Positions 1 to 6,451 of a DNA stretch of 18,640 bases are shown in pieces. The position numbers were made by a program, and so were the translations under genes. Under the pieces are notes generated by a model, which had not been told where the DNA came from, did no database searches, and saw only the letters and a list, made by a program, of their open reading frames with translations. This DNA is from Desulforamulus profundi (lineage in GTDB: Bacteria > Bacillota_B > Desulfotomaculia > Desulfotomaculales > Desulfotomaculaceae). The stretch's first letter is position 1; each line of letters begins with the position of its first letter. The DNA lies in the NCBI RefSeq assembly GCF_002607855.1, contig NZ_AWQQ01000017.1, forward strand, positions 161,839-180,478. Reading direction: 5' to 3'.

Positions 1-1
1 T

Positions 2-657
2 CGCATAACCAACGAACTAAAGAACGACGGCGCACCTAGCAAAAATCGTGTATACAGGCTGATGAGAAAAAACGGCATCAAATCAAAGACCGTAAAAAAA
101 TATAAGGCAACGACTAACTCAAATCATAACCTCCAGGTTGCTGAAAATCTGCTTAACCGCGAATTTACAGCAAATAAGCCAAATCAAAAGTGGGTAAGTG
201 ATATCACCTATGTTGCAACCGATGAAGGGTGGCTGTACCTCGCCGGTGTTATGGATTTGTGCGGCAGGCCAATCGTTGGCTTTGCCATGGCCGAGCACAT
301 GAGAAAGTCACTTGTCATAGAAGCCCTAAACCAGGCCATAGGCAGAACTGGTGCGAAAGAAGGGCTATTGGTACATTCCGATCGCGGTGTCCAATATGCC
401 AGCAGAGAATATCAGGCCATACTAAATGAAAATAAATTTATATGTAGCATGAGCGCAAAGGGAACTGCTATGACAACGCTCCTATGGAATCATTCTGGGG
501 CAAGCTCAAACAAGAGTGGTTGTACGGTAAGCGGTTTAAGACGCGGGCCGAAGCCAAGGCAGCCATATTTGAATATATCGAAGTCTTTTACAACCGACGG
601 CGCATACATTCTAGCAACTGTTACAAAACACCGATGGAAGTTATAAAGGCAGCGTGA
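2..657 (+). pseudogene. IS3-family transposase OrfB, 5'-partial and frameshifted
   Basis: This is the C-terminal part of an IS3-family (IS150-like) OrfB, the DDE integrase that cuts and joins the IS ends. The gene enters from outside the window. The visible frame has WVSDITYV (first catalytic Asp) and HSDRG (second Asp). At about 461-464 one base is missing. Before it the frame reads ICSMSAKG. In the +1 frame after it the expected sequence continues as NCYDNAPMESFWGK, holding the catalytic Glu, and ends at a TGA at 655-657. A second copy at 979-1553 is nearly identical where they overlap, with visible differences K/R, Q/P, N/D and P/A. The frameshift lies in a short A run, so it may be a sequencing error. 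Confidence 0.85.
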
Positions 658-693
658 TCGCTAAATGTTGGTGCATAAACTAACCCTTGGTCG

Positions 694-802
694 CCCTTGA
701 CATGGAGCCTCGCACCCGTGTTTCCAAGGGCCAAGGGCAACCCAGCTTCGCTTAGTGCCCCTTGCCATGAAAGGCTAACACGGGCATTCTCCATGTCAAG
801 GG
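694..802. repeat. 109-base palindromic hairpin element
   Basis: A perfect 14-base inverted repeat, CCCTTGACATGGAG at 694-707 and its complement at 789-802, encloses a second perfect 8-base pair (CCCGTGTT at 715-722, AACACGGG at 777-784). A third, imperfect pair matches 9 of 11 bases (729-739 with 756-766). Together they would fold into one long stem with a short tip. No open reading frame or T run goes with it. It lies between two oppositely oriented IS3 copies. It could be a small non-autonomous repeat or an IS-end structure; I cannot tell which. Confidence 0.75.
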
Positions 803-951
803 TCTCCGCTATCGCTCCGATAAACGACCATGATCATATATCAAGGGGTGGTACTCCGGCGAATTAAAAAGCCACCTTCACCTTAACATAACATACTAAA
901 TATTATATAATTAAGCAATTTTGTGAGACAGTTAGATATTGTACGTTTTTA

Positions 952-978
952 GTGTCTATTGATTCGGGGTAGGTTCAA
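952..978 (-). repeat. IS3-type terminal repeat, outer end facing right
   Basis: Read on the minus strand from 978, this segment starts TTGAACCTACCCCGAATC and ends AGACAC. It matches about 20 of 27 positions of the terminal repeat at 1861-1887 in the same orientation. Its outer tip is exactly where the orfB remnant to the right stops matching the other orfB copy. It therefore marks the end of an IS whose body lies to the left. The plus-strand copy at 2-657 is the likely owner, but about 300 bases, including the palindromic element, then separate its stop codon from this end. Confidence 0.6.
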
Positions 979-1553
979 CCCTTCCTTTGCGCCAGTCCTA
1001 CCGATGGCCTGGTTCAGGGCTTCTATGACAAGGGACTTTCTCATGTGCTCGGCCATGGCAAAGCCAACGATTGCCCTGCCGCACAAATCCATAACGCCGG
1101 CAAGGTACAGCCATCCTTCATCGGTTGCGACATAGGTGATATCGCTCACCCATTTCTGGTTCGGCTTGTCTGCTGTAAATTCCCGGTTTAGCAGATTTTC
1201 AGCAACCGGGAGATTATGATTTGAGTTAGTTGTTGCCTTATATTTTTTTACGGTCTTTGATCTAATGCCGTTTTTTCTCATTAGCCTATATACGCGGTTT
1301 TTGCTAGGCGCACCGTCACATTTTAGCTCACTTGTTATACGTGGGTATCCGTATATTCCGTGGCTGCTCCTGTGGACCGCTTTTATCTTTTCCAGCAGCA
1401 GATTATTTTCTATCTCTCGATTACTTTTAGGCCTCTTTAAATAGGCGTAAAAACCGCTCTTTGATACCTTGAGCACCTCTGCCATCTTCACAACCCGAAA
1501 TTCAGAGCGGTGCGCTTCCATAAACCGGAAGCGTTCTATTTCTGGTTTTTCGC
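979..1553 (-). pseudogene. IS3-family transposase OrfB, 3'-truncated
   Basis: This is the N-terminal half of the same OrfB type as at the window start. It opens in the -1 frame relative to orfA, reading EIERFRFMEAHRSE, as in IS3 elements where a programmed -1 slip in an A-rich stretch (CGCGAAAAACC) makes the OrfAB fusion. It has the helix-turn-helix-like segment VVKMAEVLKVSKSGFYAYL and the first catalytic Asp (WVSDITYV). The match ends at TGAKEGL. The next bases are the terminal repeat of another IS, so the second Asp and the Glu are lost and the product cannot be active. The nominal frame runs on to 949 through foreign sequence. Confidence 0.88.
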
Positions 1554-1820
1554 GAAGTAGGCTGCCGCCTTTTTTAAGATGGCGTTTTCCTCTTTCAAAT
1601 CCATAATTTCTTTGCGGAGCTTACGCAGTTCATCGTCGGCCTCGTGCAGGTGGCCACTACCGGGAAAGGCCTTATCCCCGTGTTTGCCGAACTTGTTGAT
1701 CCAGCCGTGCAGCGTGTTAGGGCTTATGTCTAGTTCCCGGGCTACCTCAGCGGCGGATTTTCCGCTCTCTTTTACGCGATTGACCGCCATCATCTTGTAT
1801 TCTTTATCAAACGTTCTCAT
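1536..1820 (-). CDS. IS3-family transposase OrfA
   Basis: OrfA is the small DNA-binding partner of the IS3 transposase. The 94-residue product has an N-terminal helix-turn-helix (roughly residues 5-50, with AAEVARELDISPNTLHGWI), then a charged leucine-zipper-like helix (ADDELRKLRKEIMDLKEENAILKKAAAYF). The length is normal for the family. I place the start at 1818-1820 because GGAGGTG stands six bases upstream. An ATG five codons earlier lies inside that ribosome binding site. The frame overlaps the orfB reading frame in the usual -1 arrangement. The gene is intact, but the element as a whole is dead because orfB is truncated. Confidence 0.92.
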   Translation of the reverse strand: MRTFDKEYKMMAVNRVKESGKSAAEVARELDISPNTLHGWINKFGKHGDKAFPGSGHLHEADDELRKLRKEIMDLKEENAILKKAAAYFAKNQK

Positions 1821-1839
1821 ATAGGGCACCTCCATGATT

Positions 1840-2094
1840 TTATTGTATCACACGTTCTGTGTGTCCATAAAATCGCGGTAAGGTCAACTTTCTAATACCC
1901 TGATGGGCAAGCCGTTCATCACTTACCAAAGCATGACGCACAGGCATATCAGCAAGGCTCATAATTGCCCGTTTAATTTTGCCTAACAGCTTTTGTGCTA
2001 TGACAGGTTCTTTAAGATCATTTGAGATATAACTCACAATATTTTGTAAGTCATCTGCAGCCAGTTCGGTCATGAAGATTTTATACTGTTTCAT
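1840..2094 (-). pseudogene. ParE/RelE-type toxin, truncated by IS insertion
   Basis: This looks like a ParE/RelE-superfamily toxin: MKQYKIFMTELAADDL, then ISNDLKEPVIAQKLLGKIKRAI and MPVRHALVSDERLAHQGIRKL. Family members run on for about 20-25 more residues that form the last strands and carry most of the active-site residues. Here the frame crosses into the IS3 left end at about 1887 and adds an unrelated tail (TLPRFYGHTERVIQ) before a stop at 1840. I chose the start at 2092-2094 because it overlaps the antitoxin 3' end by 14 bases, normal for such operons. The toxin is very probably inactive. The missing 3' end is not in this window. Confidence 0.8.
1861..1887 (-). repeat. IS3 left terminal repeat, inserted in a toxin gene
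   Basis: Read on the minus strand this begins TTGACCTTACCGCGATTTTA and ends GACACAC. It lies about 40 bases upstream of orfA, where the left end of an IS3 element belongs. The tip at 1886-1887 coincides with the point where the toxin frame to the right changes from a ParE-like sequence (GIRKL) to an unrelated tail. Confidence 0.7.
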
Positions 2095-2353
2095 TTCCAA
2101 GTCTACTCTCAAGCCTGTTAAAAACATCATTGGCAGGTATTACCTTGTTATTTTTCATAGCTTCCATACCTGCATCCAACAGTTTATAAAGCTCAAATTT
2201 ACCGACAAGCCGTTCATAGGTCTCAATGCTCATAACAGCTAAATCTCCTTGACCATTCTTTGTTATATATACAGGTTCAGAATATTTATGGCAAAACTCA
2301 GAAATCTCATTGTACTTATTTCTCAAATCAGAGCTCGGTCTTATATTTGGCAT
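2081..2353 (-). CDS. Phd/YefM-family antitoxin
   Basis: A 90-residue antitoxin of the Phd/YefM family, which binds its own promoter through the N-terminal half and neutralises the toxin with the C-terminal half. The segment from SSDLRNKYNEISEFCHKYSEPVYITKNGQGDLAVMSIETYERL is the typical N-terminal fold. The region after residue 55 is the toxin-binding arm. The ribosome binding site GGAGGTG lies just upstream. A TATAAT box (2373-2378) and an inverted repeat (2388-2403) precede the gene. It overlaps the toxin start by 14 bases. Its partner is truncated by the IS3 element, so it is now a solitary antitoxin. Confidence 0.88.
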   Translation of the reverse strand: MPNIRPSSDLRNKYNEISEFCHKYSEPVYITKNGQGDLAVMSIETYERLVGKFELYKLLDAGMEAMKNNKVIPANDVFNRLESRLGNETV

Positions 2354-2372
2354 CTCTCACACCTCCAGCTTT

Positions 2373-2403
2373 ATTATATGCATATTCTATCAAAATATTG
2401 ATA
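2373..2403 (-). promoter_or_regulatory. Antitoxin promoter -10 box and likely operator
   Basis: On the minus strand there is a TATAAT at 2373-2378, about 20 bases upstream of the antitoxin start. Directly upstream lies an inverted repeat, TATCAA-AATA-TTGATA (2388-2403). An operator overlapping the promoter is expected for an autoregulated antitoxin gene. No convincing -35 box at standard spacing is visible. Confidence 0.5.
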
Positions 2404-2585
2404 TTTAGTCAAGAGGCCTCGTTTTACCCACCCATTGTCCACTGTATTTCTGATACATGCCCAACCCAGCCTGTTGCAATCTTGCCTCCTTGCACTAAAA
2501 GATCTGTAAAATAGACGGTACCTGTGCAATCAGAAATATAAAGACGGATGGTGATACTATTTACCTTTTAATAACCCTATAAACG

Positions 2586-2963
2586 CTACAATAGGTGTAG
2601 GTGGTGAATACCACGCATTAACTCAATTTCCCGGTGCAATTGACGCTTTGCATCGCCCCGATAGAATTTTGCTTCACACCCCAGTTGCTCTAACATTCCT
2701 TTGTAAAAGTGACGAGGGGTTAGTTTGGAATCTGACAAGTACAGGACCTTAAAGTTGGCAGGATTAAGTTTTTCAGAGAATTTACGTATTGTAGTAGTTT
2801 TACCTGTGCCACAATCACCTGTTACTACAGCAAACAACTGGCGCTGTGCAGCATATTCAAGTCTTCCCAGTGTTTCCTCTAGCATAAGTGATGGGTATAG
2901 TTGGTCTGTGGGAATATCCCGGGAGAAGGGTGTATGACTTAACCCATAAAATGACTCAAACAA
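2586..2963 (-). pseudogene. ExeA/TniB-like AAA+ transposition ATPase, C-terminally truncated
   Basis: This is the N-terminal third of an ATPase of the ExeA/TniB/TnsC type, which works with Mu- or Tn7-like transposases in target choice. Visible are LFESFYGLSHTPFSRDIP, the hallmark N-terminal segment, and the Walker A GDCGTGKTTT. The frame then runs FYRGDAKRQLHREIELMRG before a short foreign tail and stop, so Walker B and everything after it are missing. I place the start at TTG 2961-2963: AAGGAGG stands nine bases upstream, and the start overlaps the transposase stop by eight bases, exactly as in the intact pair at 4760. Confidence 0.8.
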
Positions 2964-3569
2964 GTTCTTCTGCCTCCTTCCGGGTGTTTCGGTAGGAGAC
3001 TGCAGGGGCCTGGTGTTCCCGGCGTTGATCATTTTTTTGTTTTGCCGCGTGAGCAATCTTGAAGAGTCCGCAGGTTGCTGTCCCAAGTGTTCAGGTAATT
3101 TAGGCCGCCTTCCTGCCCTTTCTCCGATAACAAGCTGACGAACCTTCCAAGGGGAGTGGCCCTGGTACTCAATGGTTAGTTCGGAAATATCTGCAGGGTC
3201 GTAAACAACATCCACTGTGTGGCCAATAAAGGAGAGCCCCACTTCATAACTCTTGTCCATAAAGCTGATGCAGCCTGATTTATCTACCTTGCGTGTTTCA
3301 CAATGCAAGAATGCATTAGTAAGTGTGTCTGGATCTACGAACCTTAATGCCTTCCTATCACTTCTAAAGGCTGTTTCAGGACTTGTTTTTTCACCCAGTG
3401 CTGAGTGGGACTTATTCTGGTAGCATTCAGAGAGCCATACCTGAAACAATTCATTTAACCTTGCCAGTGTTTGTGGTTTTCCCAGTGCCACTTCGCTAAG
3501 AAAGCTATCAACCACTCGATTAAAGCGTTCAATTTTCCCCTTTTTATGTAGAGTTCTACATAATTGCCA
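2956..3569 (-). pseudogene. Mu/Tn7-type DDE transposase, C-terminal remnant with frameshift
   Basis: This is the C-terminal part of an rve/Mu-type transposase. KGKIERFNRVVDSFLSEV covers the end of the catalytic core, including the Glu of DDE. ECYQNKSHSALGEKTSPETAF and a beta-barrel domain (DKSYEVGLSFIGHTVDVVYDP) follow. Near 3005-3008 a C run on the coding strand is one base short. Restoring it gives the ending AVSYRNTRKEAEELV and a stop at 2956-2958. Upstream an in-frame stop at 3570-3572 and loss of similarity show that the N-terminus is gone. The remnant abuts an IS21-type remnant on the other strand. Confidence 0.78.
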
Positions 3570-3578
3570 TTATGAAAA

Positions 3579-4019
3579 GTTTTCCATAACGGGAAGACCC
3601 ACGTTGCCATTGGACTTGGCATAAAGGTCTGTCTGGAAGGATATAAAGTATGGTTCACAACAGTTCCCCTGCTAATTAGTCGGATCAAGGAGTGCCGAGC
3701 AGAACAGACATTGCGTGCCTTCCAAAACCGATTTGAGAAATATGACTTAGTCATTGCCGACGAGATGGGCTACATTTCGTTCGACAAGGAAGGCTCCGAG
3801 CTGTTGTTCGCCCATCTGTCGCTTAGGGCAGGTAGAAAATCTACGATTATTACTACAAATCTCTCCTTTGAGCGTTGGGGAGAAATCTTTCAAGACCCGG
3901 TCATGACCGCTGCTATGATTGATCGTTTAACTCATCAATCATACATTGTTAACATGAACGGTGGTTCCTACAGAATGAAGGAAACAAAGGAGTGGTTACA
4001 AAAGCAGCAATTGACTTAA
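3579..4019 (+). pseudogene. IS21-family helper ATPase IstB, N-terminally truncated
   Basis: IstB is the AAA+ helper of the IS21 transposase. The frame opens in the middle of Walker A (HNGKTHVAIGLGIK; the preceding Gly-rich half is missing). It continues with GYKVWFTTVPLLISRIKE, Walker B DLVIADEMGYIS, STIITTNLSFERW (sensor 1 region) and DRLTHQSYIVNMNGGSYRMKE, and ends normally. An in-frame TGA at 3573-3575 closes it upstream. IstA is not in the window. About 440 bases of an original gene of about 750 remain. The break falls at the junction with the oppositely oriented transposase remnant. Confidence 0.85.
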
Positions 4020-4103
4020 TGGATTAAGGTGGTGCCCCTTTTTTATAGGTGGGTGGGGGAATTTTTAATGGCCATATGGGGGAATTTTGAGTTGACAAAT
4101 ACA
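4020..4103 (+). repeat. IS21-type right end with subterminal repeats
   Basis: Downstream of istB two copies of GGGGGAATTTT (4055-4065 and 4078-4088) are followed by GTTGACAAATACA. Such repeated GGGGGAATTTT blocks before a TTGACAAA tip are typical of IS21-family ends. The next base belongs to a transposase reading frame that starts abruptly, so the IS21 element seems to have inserted into that gene. The exact end, 4101-4103, is inferred. Confidence 0.65.
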
Positions 4104-4767
4104 CCTGAAAAGAATAGCTGCGGAATTAGGCTTTCAAATCCACCATAGCCGTCCCCGACAACCCCAAGGGCGCGGACGAATAGAACGTTGGTTTAGAACA
4201 GTAGCTGAAAAATTTGAGCCCCTACTACGAAGTCAAATGGAATCCGGGAAAGTTCAAAACCTAGCTGAGGTTAACCGGTTCTTAATAGCTTGGGTAGAAC
4301 AACGATATCATACCTGCCGTCATGGTAGTTTAAAAATCAGTCCAGCCCAAGCAATGGAGCAGGCCGTTACCGAAGGAAAAATTTTATCTCGGCAAGTGGA
4401 ACCAGAAACCGCAAGGGAAGCCTTCTTGTGGAGAGAAGGCCGCCAAGTTACCTCCCTTGCCACCATCAAAATCTACGGTAACCAGTATGAAGTGGCGGAA
4501 AACTTGATGGGCAAAAACGTGGAGGTGCGCTACAACCCCTACAACTTGAACCATATGTTAATTTACTCAGAGGGGGAATTTTGCTGTGAAGCCAAGCCCT
4601 ACCTCATGAAAAACTTTACCGAAAAACGGGTGCAGGAACGTCAAGAAGTTTCTAACCAGGCTCTAAACGCAGCAATGGAAGCCATTGTGGCTGAACATAC
4701 GGCACACGCCAAAGCTAAAGCTGGAGTTTCCTTTGCCAGAGTAATGGGGGTGAAGCAGAGTGAATAG
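4102..4767 (+). pseudogene. Mu/Tn7-type DDE transposase, N-terminally truncated
   Basis: The frame is open from the IS21 right end: HLKRIAAELGFQIHHSRP, then GRGRIERWFRTVAEKFEP with the third catalytic acidic residue, QRYHTCRHGSLKISPAQAM, and a C-terminal beta-barrel (VTSLATIKIYGNQYEVAENLMGKNVEVRYNP). A charged tail that probably contacts the ATPase follows. Family members have some 200-300 more N-terminal residues, including the first two Asp; these are absent. The first internal ATG is at 4237, but this is not a true start. The stop at 4765-4767 overlaps the following ATPase gene by eight bases. Confidence 0.85.
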
Positions 4768-5557
4768 TCCTTACTTCCCCTTTAACCGTGAACCTTTCTC
4801 AAGAAATCTGCCCGCTACTGAAATATTTATCTCCCGGGGGCACCAAGAGCTTTTGGCTCGTCTACGCCATGCTATCGAAACGGGCAGTTTGGCTGTAGTT
4901 ACCGGTCATGTCGGCTCAGGTAAATCCACAACCCTACGGGCCACCATGCATAACCTGGATGCATCCCGGTATCGTTTCATTTATCTGGCCCACTCTGAAC
5001 TGACGCCAGGGGAATTCTACAAAAACTTACTCTACCAAATCAATGTCCAACCCCGCCGAGGAATGTCAGAAAACAAGCGCCTGGTAAGCCAATCAATGCT
5101 GGAGTGGAGCCAGAAAGGGGTAAAAGACATAGTGGTCATAGACGAAGCTCAGGAGCTCTCTGTTCAAATGCTGGGTGAATTACGCTTTGTTCTGAACTAC
5201 CAGGCGGACTCCTTTTCCCCCTTAACTGTGCTCCTGATTGGGCAACCTCAACTTACAGAAACCCTACGATTGCAGATTCTTGAATGTATTCGCCAGCGTA
5301 TCACAGTACAATACAAACTACCGTCCCTTGGGGAAGAAGAGATCGGCCCCTATATCCTCCACCATCTGCGTGTGGCAGGGCTGGATCGGCAGATATTCAC
5401 AGAAGAGGCGATCGAGTTTATTTATCAATTTTCAAAGGGGGTCCCCCGGCGCATCAACAATATTTGCCGATATGCAATCATTGCAGCCATAGAAGCTGAC
5501 AGTCCCACCATTGATGCTGATATTGTGCGGAAAAGCATGGAGGATGAGCCAATTTAA
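4760..5557 (+). CDS. ExeA/TniB-like AAA+ transposition ATPase, complete
   Basis: A full-length 265-residue ATPase of the ExeA/TniB/TnsC group, which in Mu- and Tn7-like systems loads on target DNA and activates the transposase. In order: N-terminal segment YFPFNREPFSRNLPATEIF, Walker A GHVGSGKST (about residue 50), Walker B DIVVIDEAQE (about 125), sensor 1 VLLIGQPQL, the box ECIRQRITVQYKL with a likely arginine finger, and the lid KGVPRRINNICRYAI. The start is GTG 4760-4762, overlapping the transposase by eight bases, with GGGGG upstream. The gene is intact, but its transposase partner is truncated. Confidence 0.92.
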   Translation: MNSPYFPFNREPFSRNLPATEIFISRGHQELLARLRHAIETGSLAVVTGHVGSGKSTTLRATMHNLDASRYRFIYLAHSELTPGEFYKNLLYQINVQPRRGMSENKRLVSQSMLEWSQKGVKDIVVIDEAQELSVQMLGELRFVLNYQADSFSPLTVLLIGQPQLTETLRLQILECIRQRITVQYKLPSLGEEEIGPYILHHLRVAGLDRQIFTEEAIEFIYQFSKGVPRRINNICRYAIIAAIEADSPTIDADIVRKSMEDEPI

Positions 5558-5633
5558 CCGCCATCTATGTTGGGCAGTGAGCAAGATAAAATCGATTGTT
5601 GCCATTTGAAGTGAGTAATTCATAAACAACAAT

Positions 5634-5676
5634 GCCAATGACGGAGGAGAAGCAGTACCTTCTCACCGTCATTGGC
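5634..5676. repeat. Hairpin downstream of the ATPase gene
   Basis: A perfect 11-base inverted repeat, GCCAATGACGG at 5634-5644 and its complement at 5666-5676, extends inward with GAGAAG/CTTCTC pairing. No T run follows, so a simple intrinsic terminator is unlikely. Together with nearby short repeats it may belong to the right end of the transposon. Confidence 0.65.
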
Positions 5677-5736
5677 GGTAGTTTGAAACATGGTTATTTA
5701 CCGAAATTGGCAATGAACTGGTTACCGTCAAACAGC
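5665..5736 (+). repeat. Short direct repeats, possible transposon right end
   Basis: Three related words follow the ATPase gene in the same orientation: ACCGTCATTGGC (5665-5676), ACCGAAATTGGC (5700-5711) and ACCGTCAAACAGC (5724-5736). Arrays of repeated transposase-binding sites at element ends are a known feature of Tn7- and Mu-like transposons, so this is a plausible right end. No left end is available for comparison. Confidence 0.35.
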
Positions 5737-5764
5737 GTGGTTCGCTACAGCCATATCTCGGGTT

Positions 5765-5887
5765 TTATTCATTATTTTTGTTGAAGGTTAGAGCAATCGA
5801 CTCCTCGGGAAACCTTTTCTCATTCTCCAGGTGAATACTTTCCAGGCCGATACTGTCCAGAATCTCATTTATTAGCTCCTTATTCAT
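5765..5887 (-). CDS. Small 40-residue protein, function unknown
   Basis: The open frame reads MNKELINEILDSIGLESI, then HLENEKRFPEESIALTF, ending KNNE. A GGAG ribosome binding site stands about seven bases before the ATG. The product is acidic, without a membrane segment or cysteines. I do not recognise the family. The good ribosome binding site and amphipathic N-terminal helix argue for a real gene, but so short a frame could be chance or the stub of a longer gene. Confidence 0.45.
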   Translation of the reverse strand: MNKELINEILDSIGLESIHLENEKRFPEESIALTFNKNNE

Positions 5888-5976
5888 ATGATCACTCCTT
5901 CAAAAGCGACTACCTTATTAATGTATGCCGGGTCGGGAGAAAATATGAATAAAAAGTGTATGGTCTGCCTATTTAT

Positions 5977-5999
5977 TTTGCCATTTATCTAATGGCAAA
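5977..5999. repeat. Inverted repeat in intergenic region
   Basis: TTTGCCAT (5977-5984) and ATGGCAAA (5992-5999) form a perfect 8-base stem with a 7-base loop in an AT-rich gap. It may be an operator or a weak terminator. Confidence 0.4.
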
Positions 6000-6071
6000 T
6001 TATATTAGCTAAAGAAGCCATTTTCGTCCTGTAACTGTAAGAGAAAAATAAAGGGGATTATTGATGATTAC

Positions 6072-6107
6072 AGAAGCCGACCCGAAATATATCGCTGGTC
6101 GGCTTCT
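6072..6107 (-). terminator. Terminator of the AprA/AprB-like operon
   Basis: AGAAGCCGACC (6072-6082) and its perfect complement (6097-6107) form an 11-base-pair stem, 20 bases beyond the stop of the ferredoxin gene at 6128. The T run is short on both strands, so termination may be bidirectional and modest. Confidence 0.7.
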
Positions 6108-6127
6108 TTGTAATTACTTTTATTATT

Positions 6128-6433
6128 TTACTTATTACGGGTCTTAACCAAAAACTTCTCTACTTTTCCGTTTATGTCAATACAGGTCCACTCAATTTCT
6201 TTCTCCCGCATTTTAGGGATAAGCCTTGCAGGGTAATATCCCAGTTGATAAGGAATTCTTGTTTCAATGGCATCGAATTGACAAGCTTTTACACAGGCCA
6301 TGCAGTCCCAGCAATCCCTGGCAGACCGACAAACTGCCTTTTTGTTTTCAGTTAATTCCATTAAATCACCGGGACATACTTCTTCGCATTTTCCACAGCC
6401 TCTGCATTTTTCCGTGTATACTACTGGCGGCAT
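6128..6433 (-). CDS. AprB-like ferredoxin with two 4Fe-4S motifs
   Basis: A 101-residue ferredoxin resembling the beta subunit of adenylylsulfate reductase (AprB). Cluster motif one is CRGCGKCEEVCP (Cys10, 13, 16, 20). Motif two is CWDCMACVKACQ (Cys41, 44, 47, 51). A basic-aromatic segment, RIPYQLGYYPARLIPKMR, follows. It should pass electrons to the flavoprotein encoded 18 bases upstream. Dissimilatory AprB proteins are usually about 150 residues, with a C-terminal tail that wraps round the alpha subunit; this one lacks most of that tail. The start has AGGAGG eight bases upstream. It is the only intact gene of the locus. Whether the complex acts on APS or another substrate cannot be decided from the sequence. 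Confidence 0.88.
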   Translation of the reverse strand: MPPVVYTEKCRGCGKCEEVCPGDLMELTENKKAVCRSARDCWDCMACVKACQFDAIETRIPYQLGYYPARLIPKMREKEIEWTCIDINGKVEKFLVKTRNK

Positions 6434-6451
6434 ATCTTTTACCTCCTGTTC

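Noticed and set aside
2404..2585. A possible gene between the antitoxin promoter and the ATPase remnant.
   Set aside because: The only frame (plus, to 2514) overlaps the antitoxin and has no ribosome binding site or family features; the rest looks like junction sequence.
3455..3754. A 99-codon minus-strand frame spanning the transposase and IstB remnants.
   Set aside because: It reads out of frame through both remnants, each of which gives clear family motifs in another frame.
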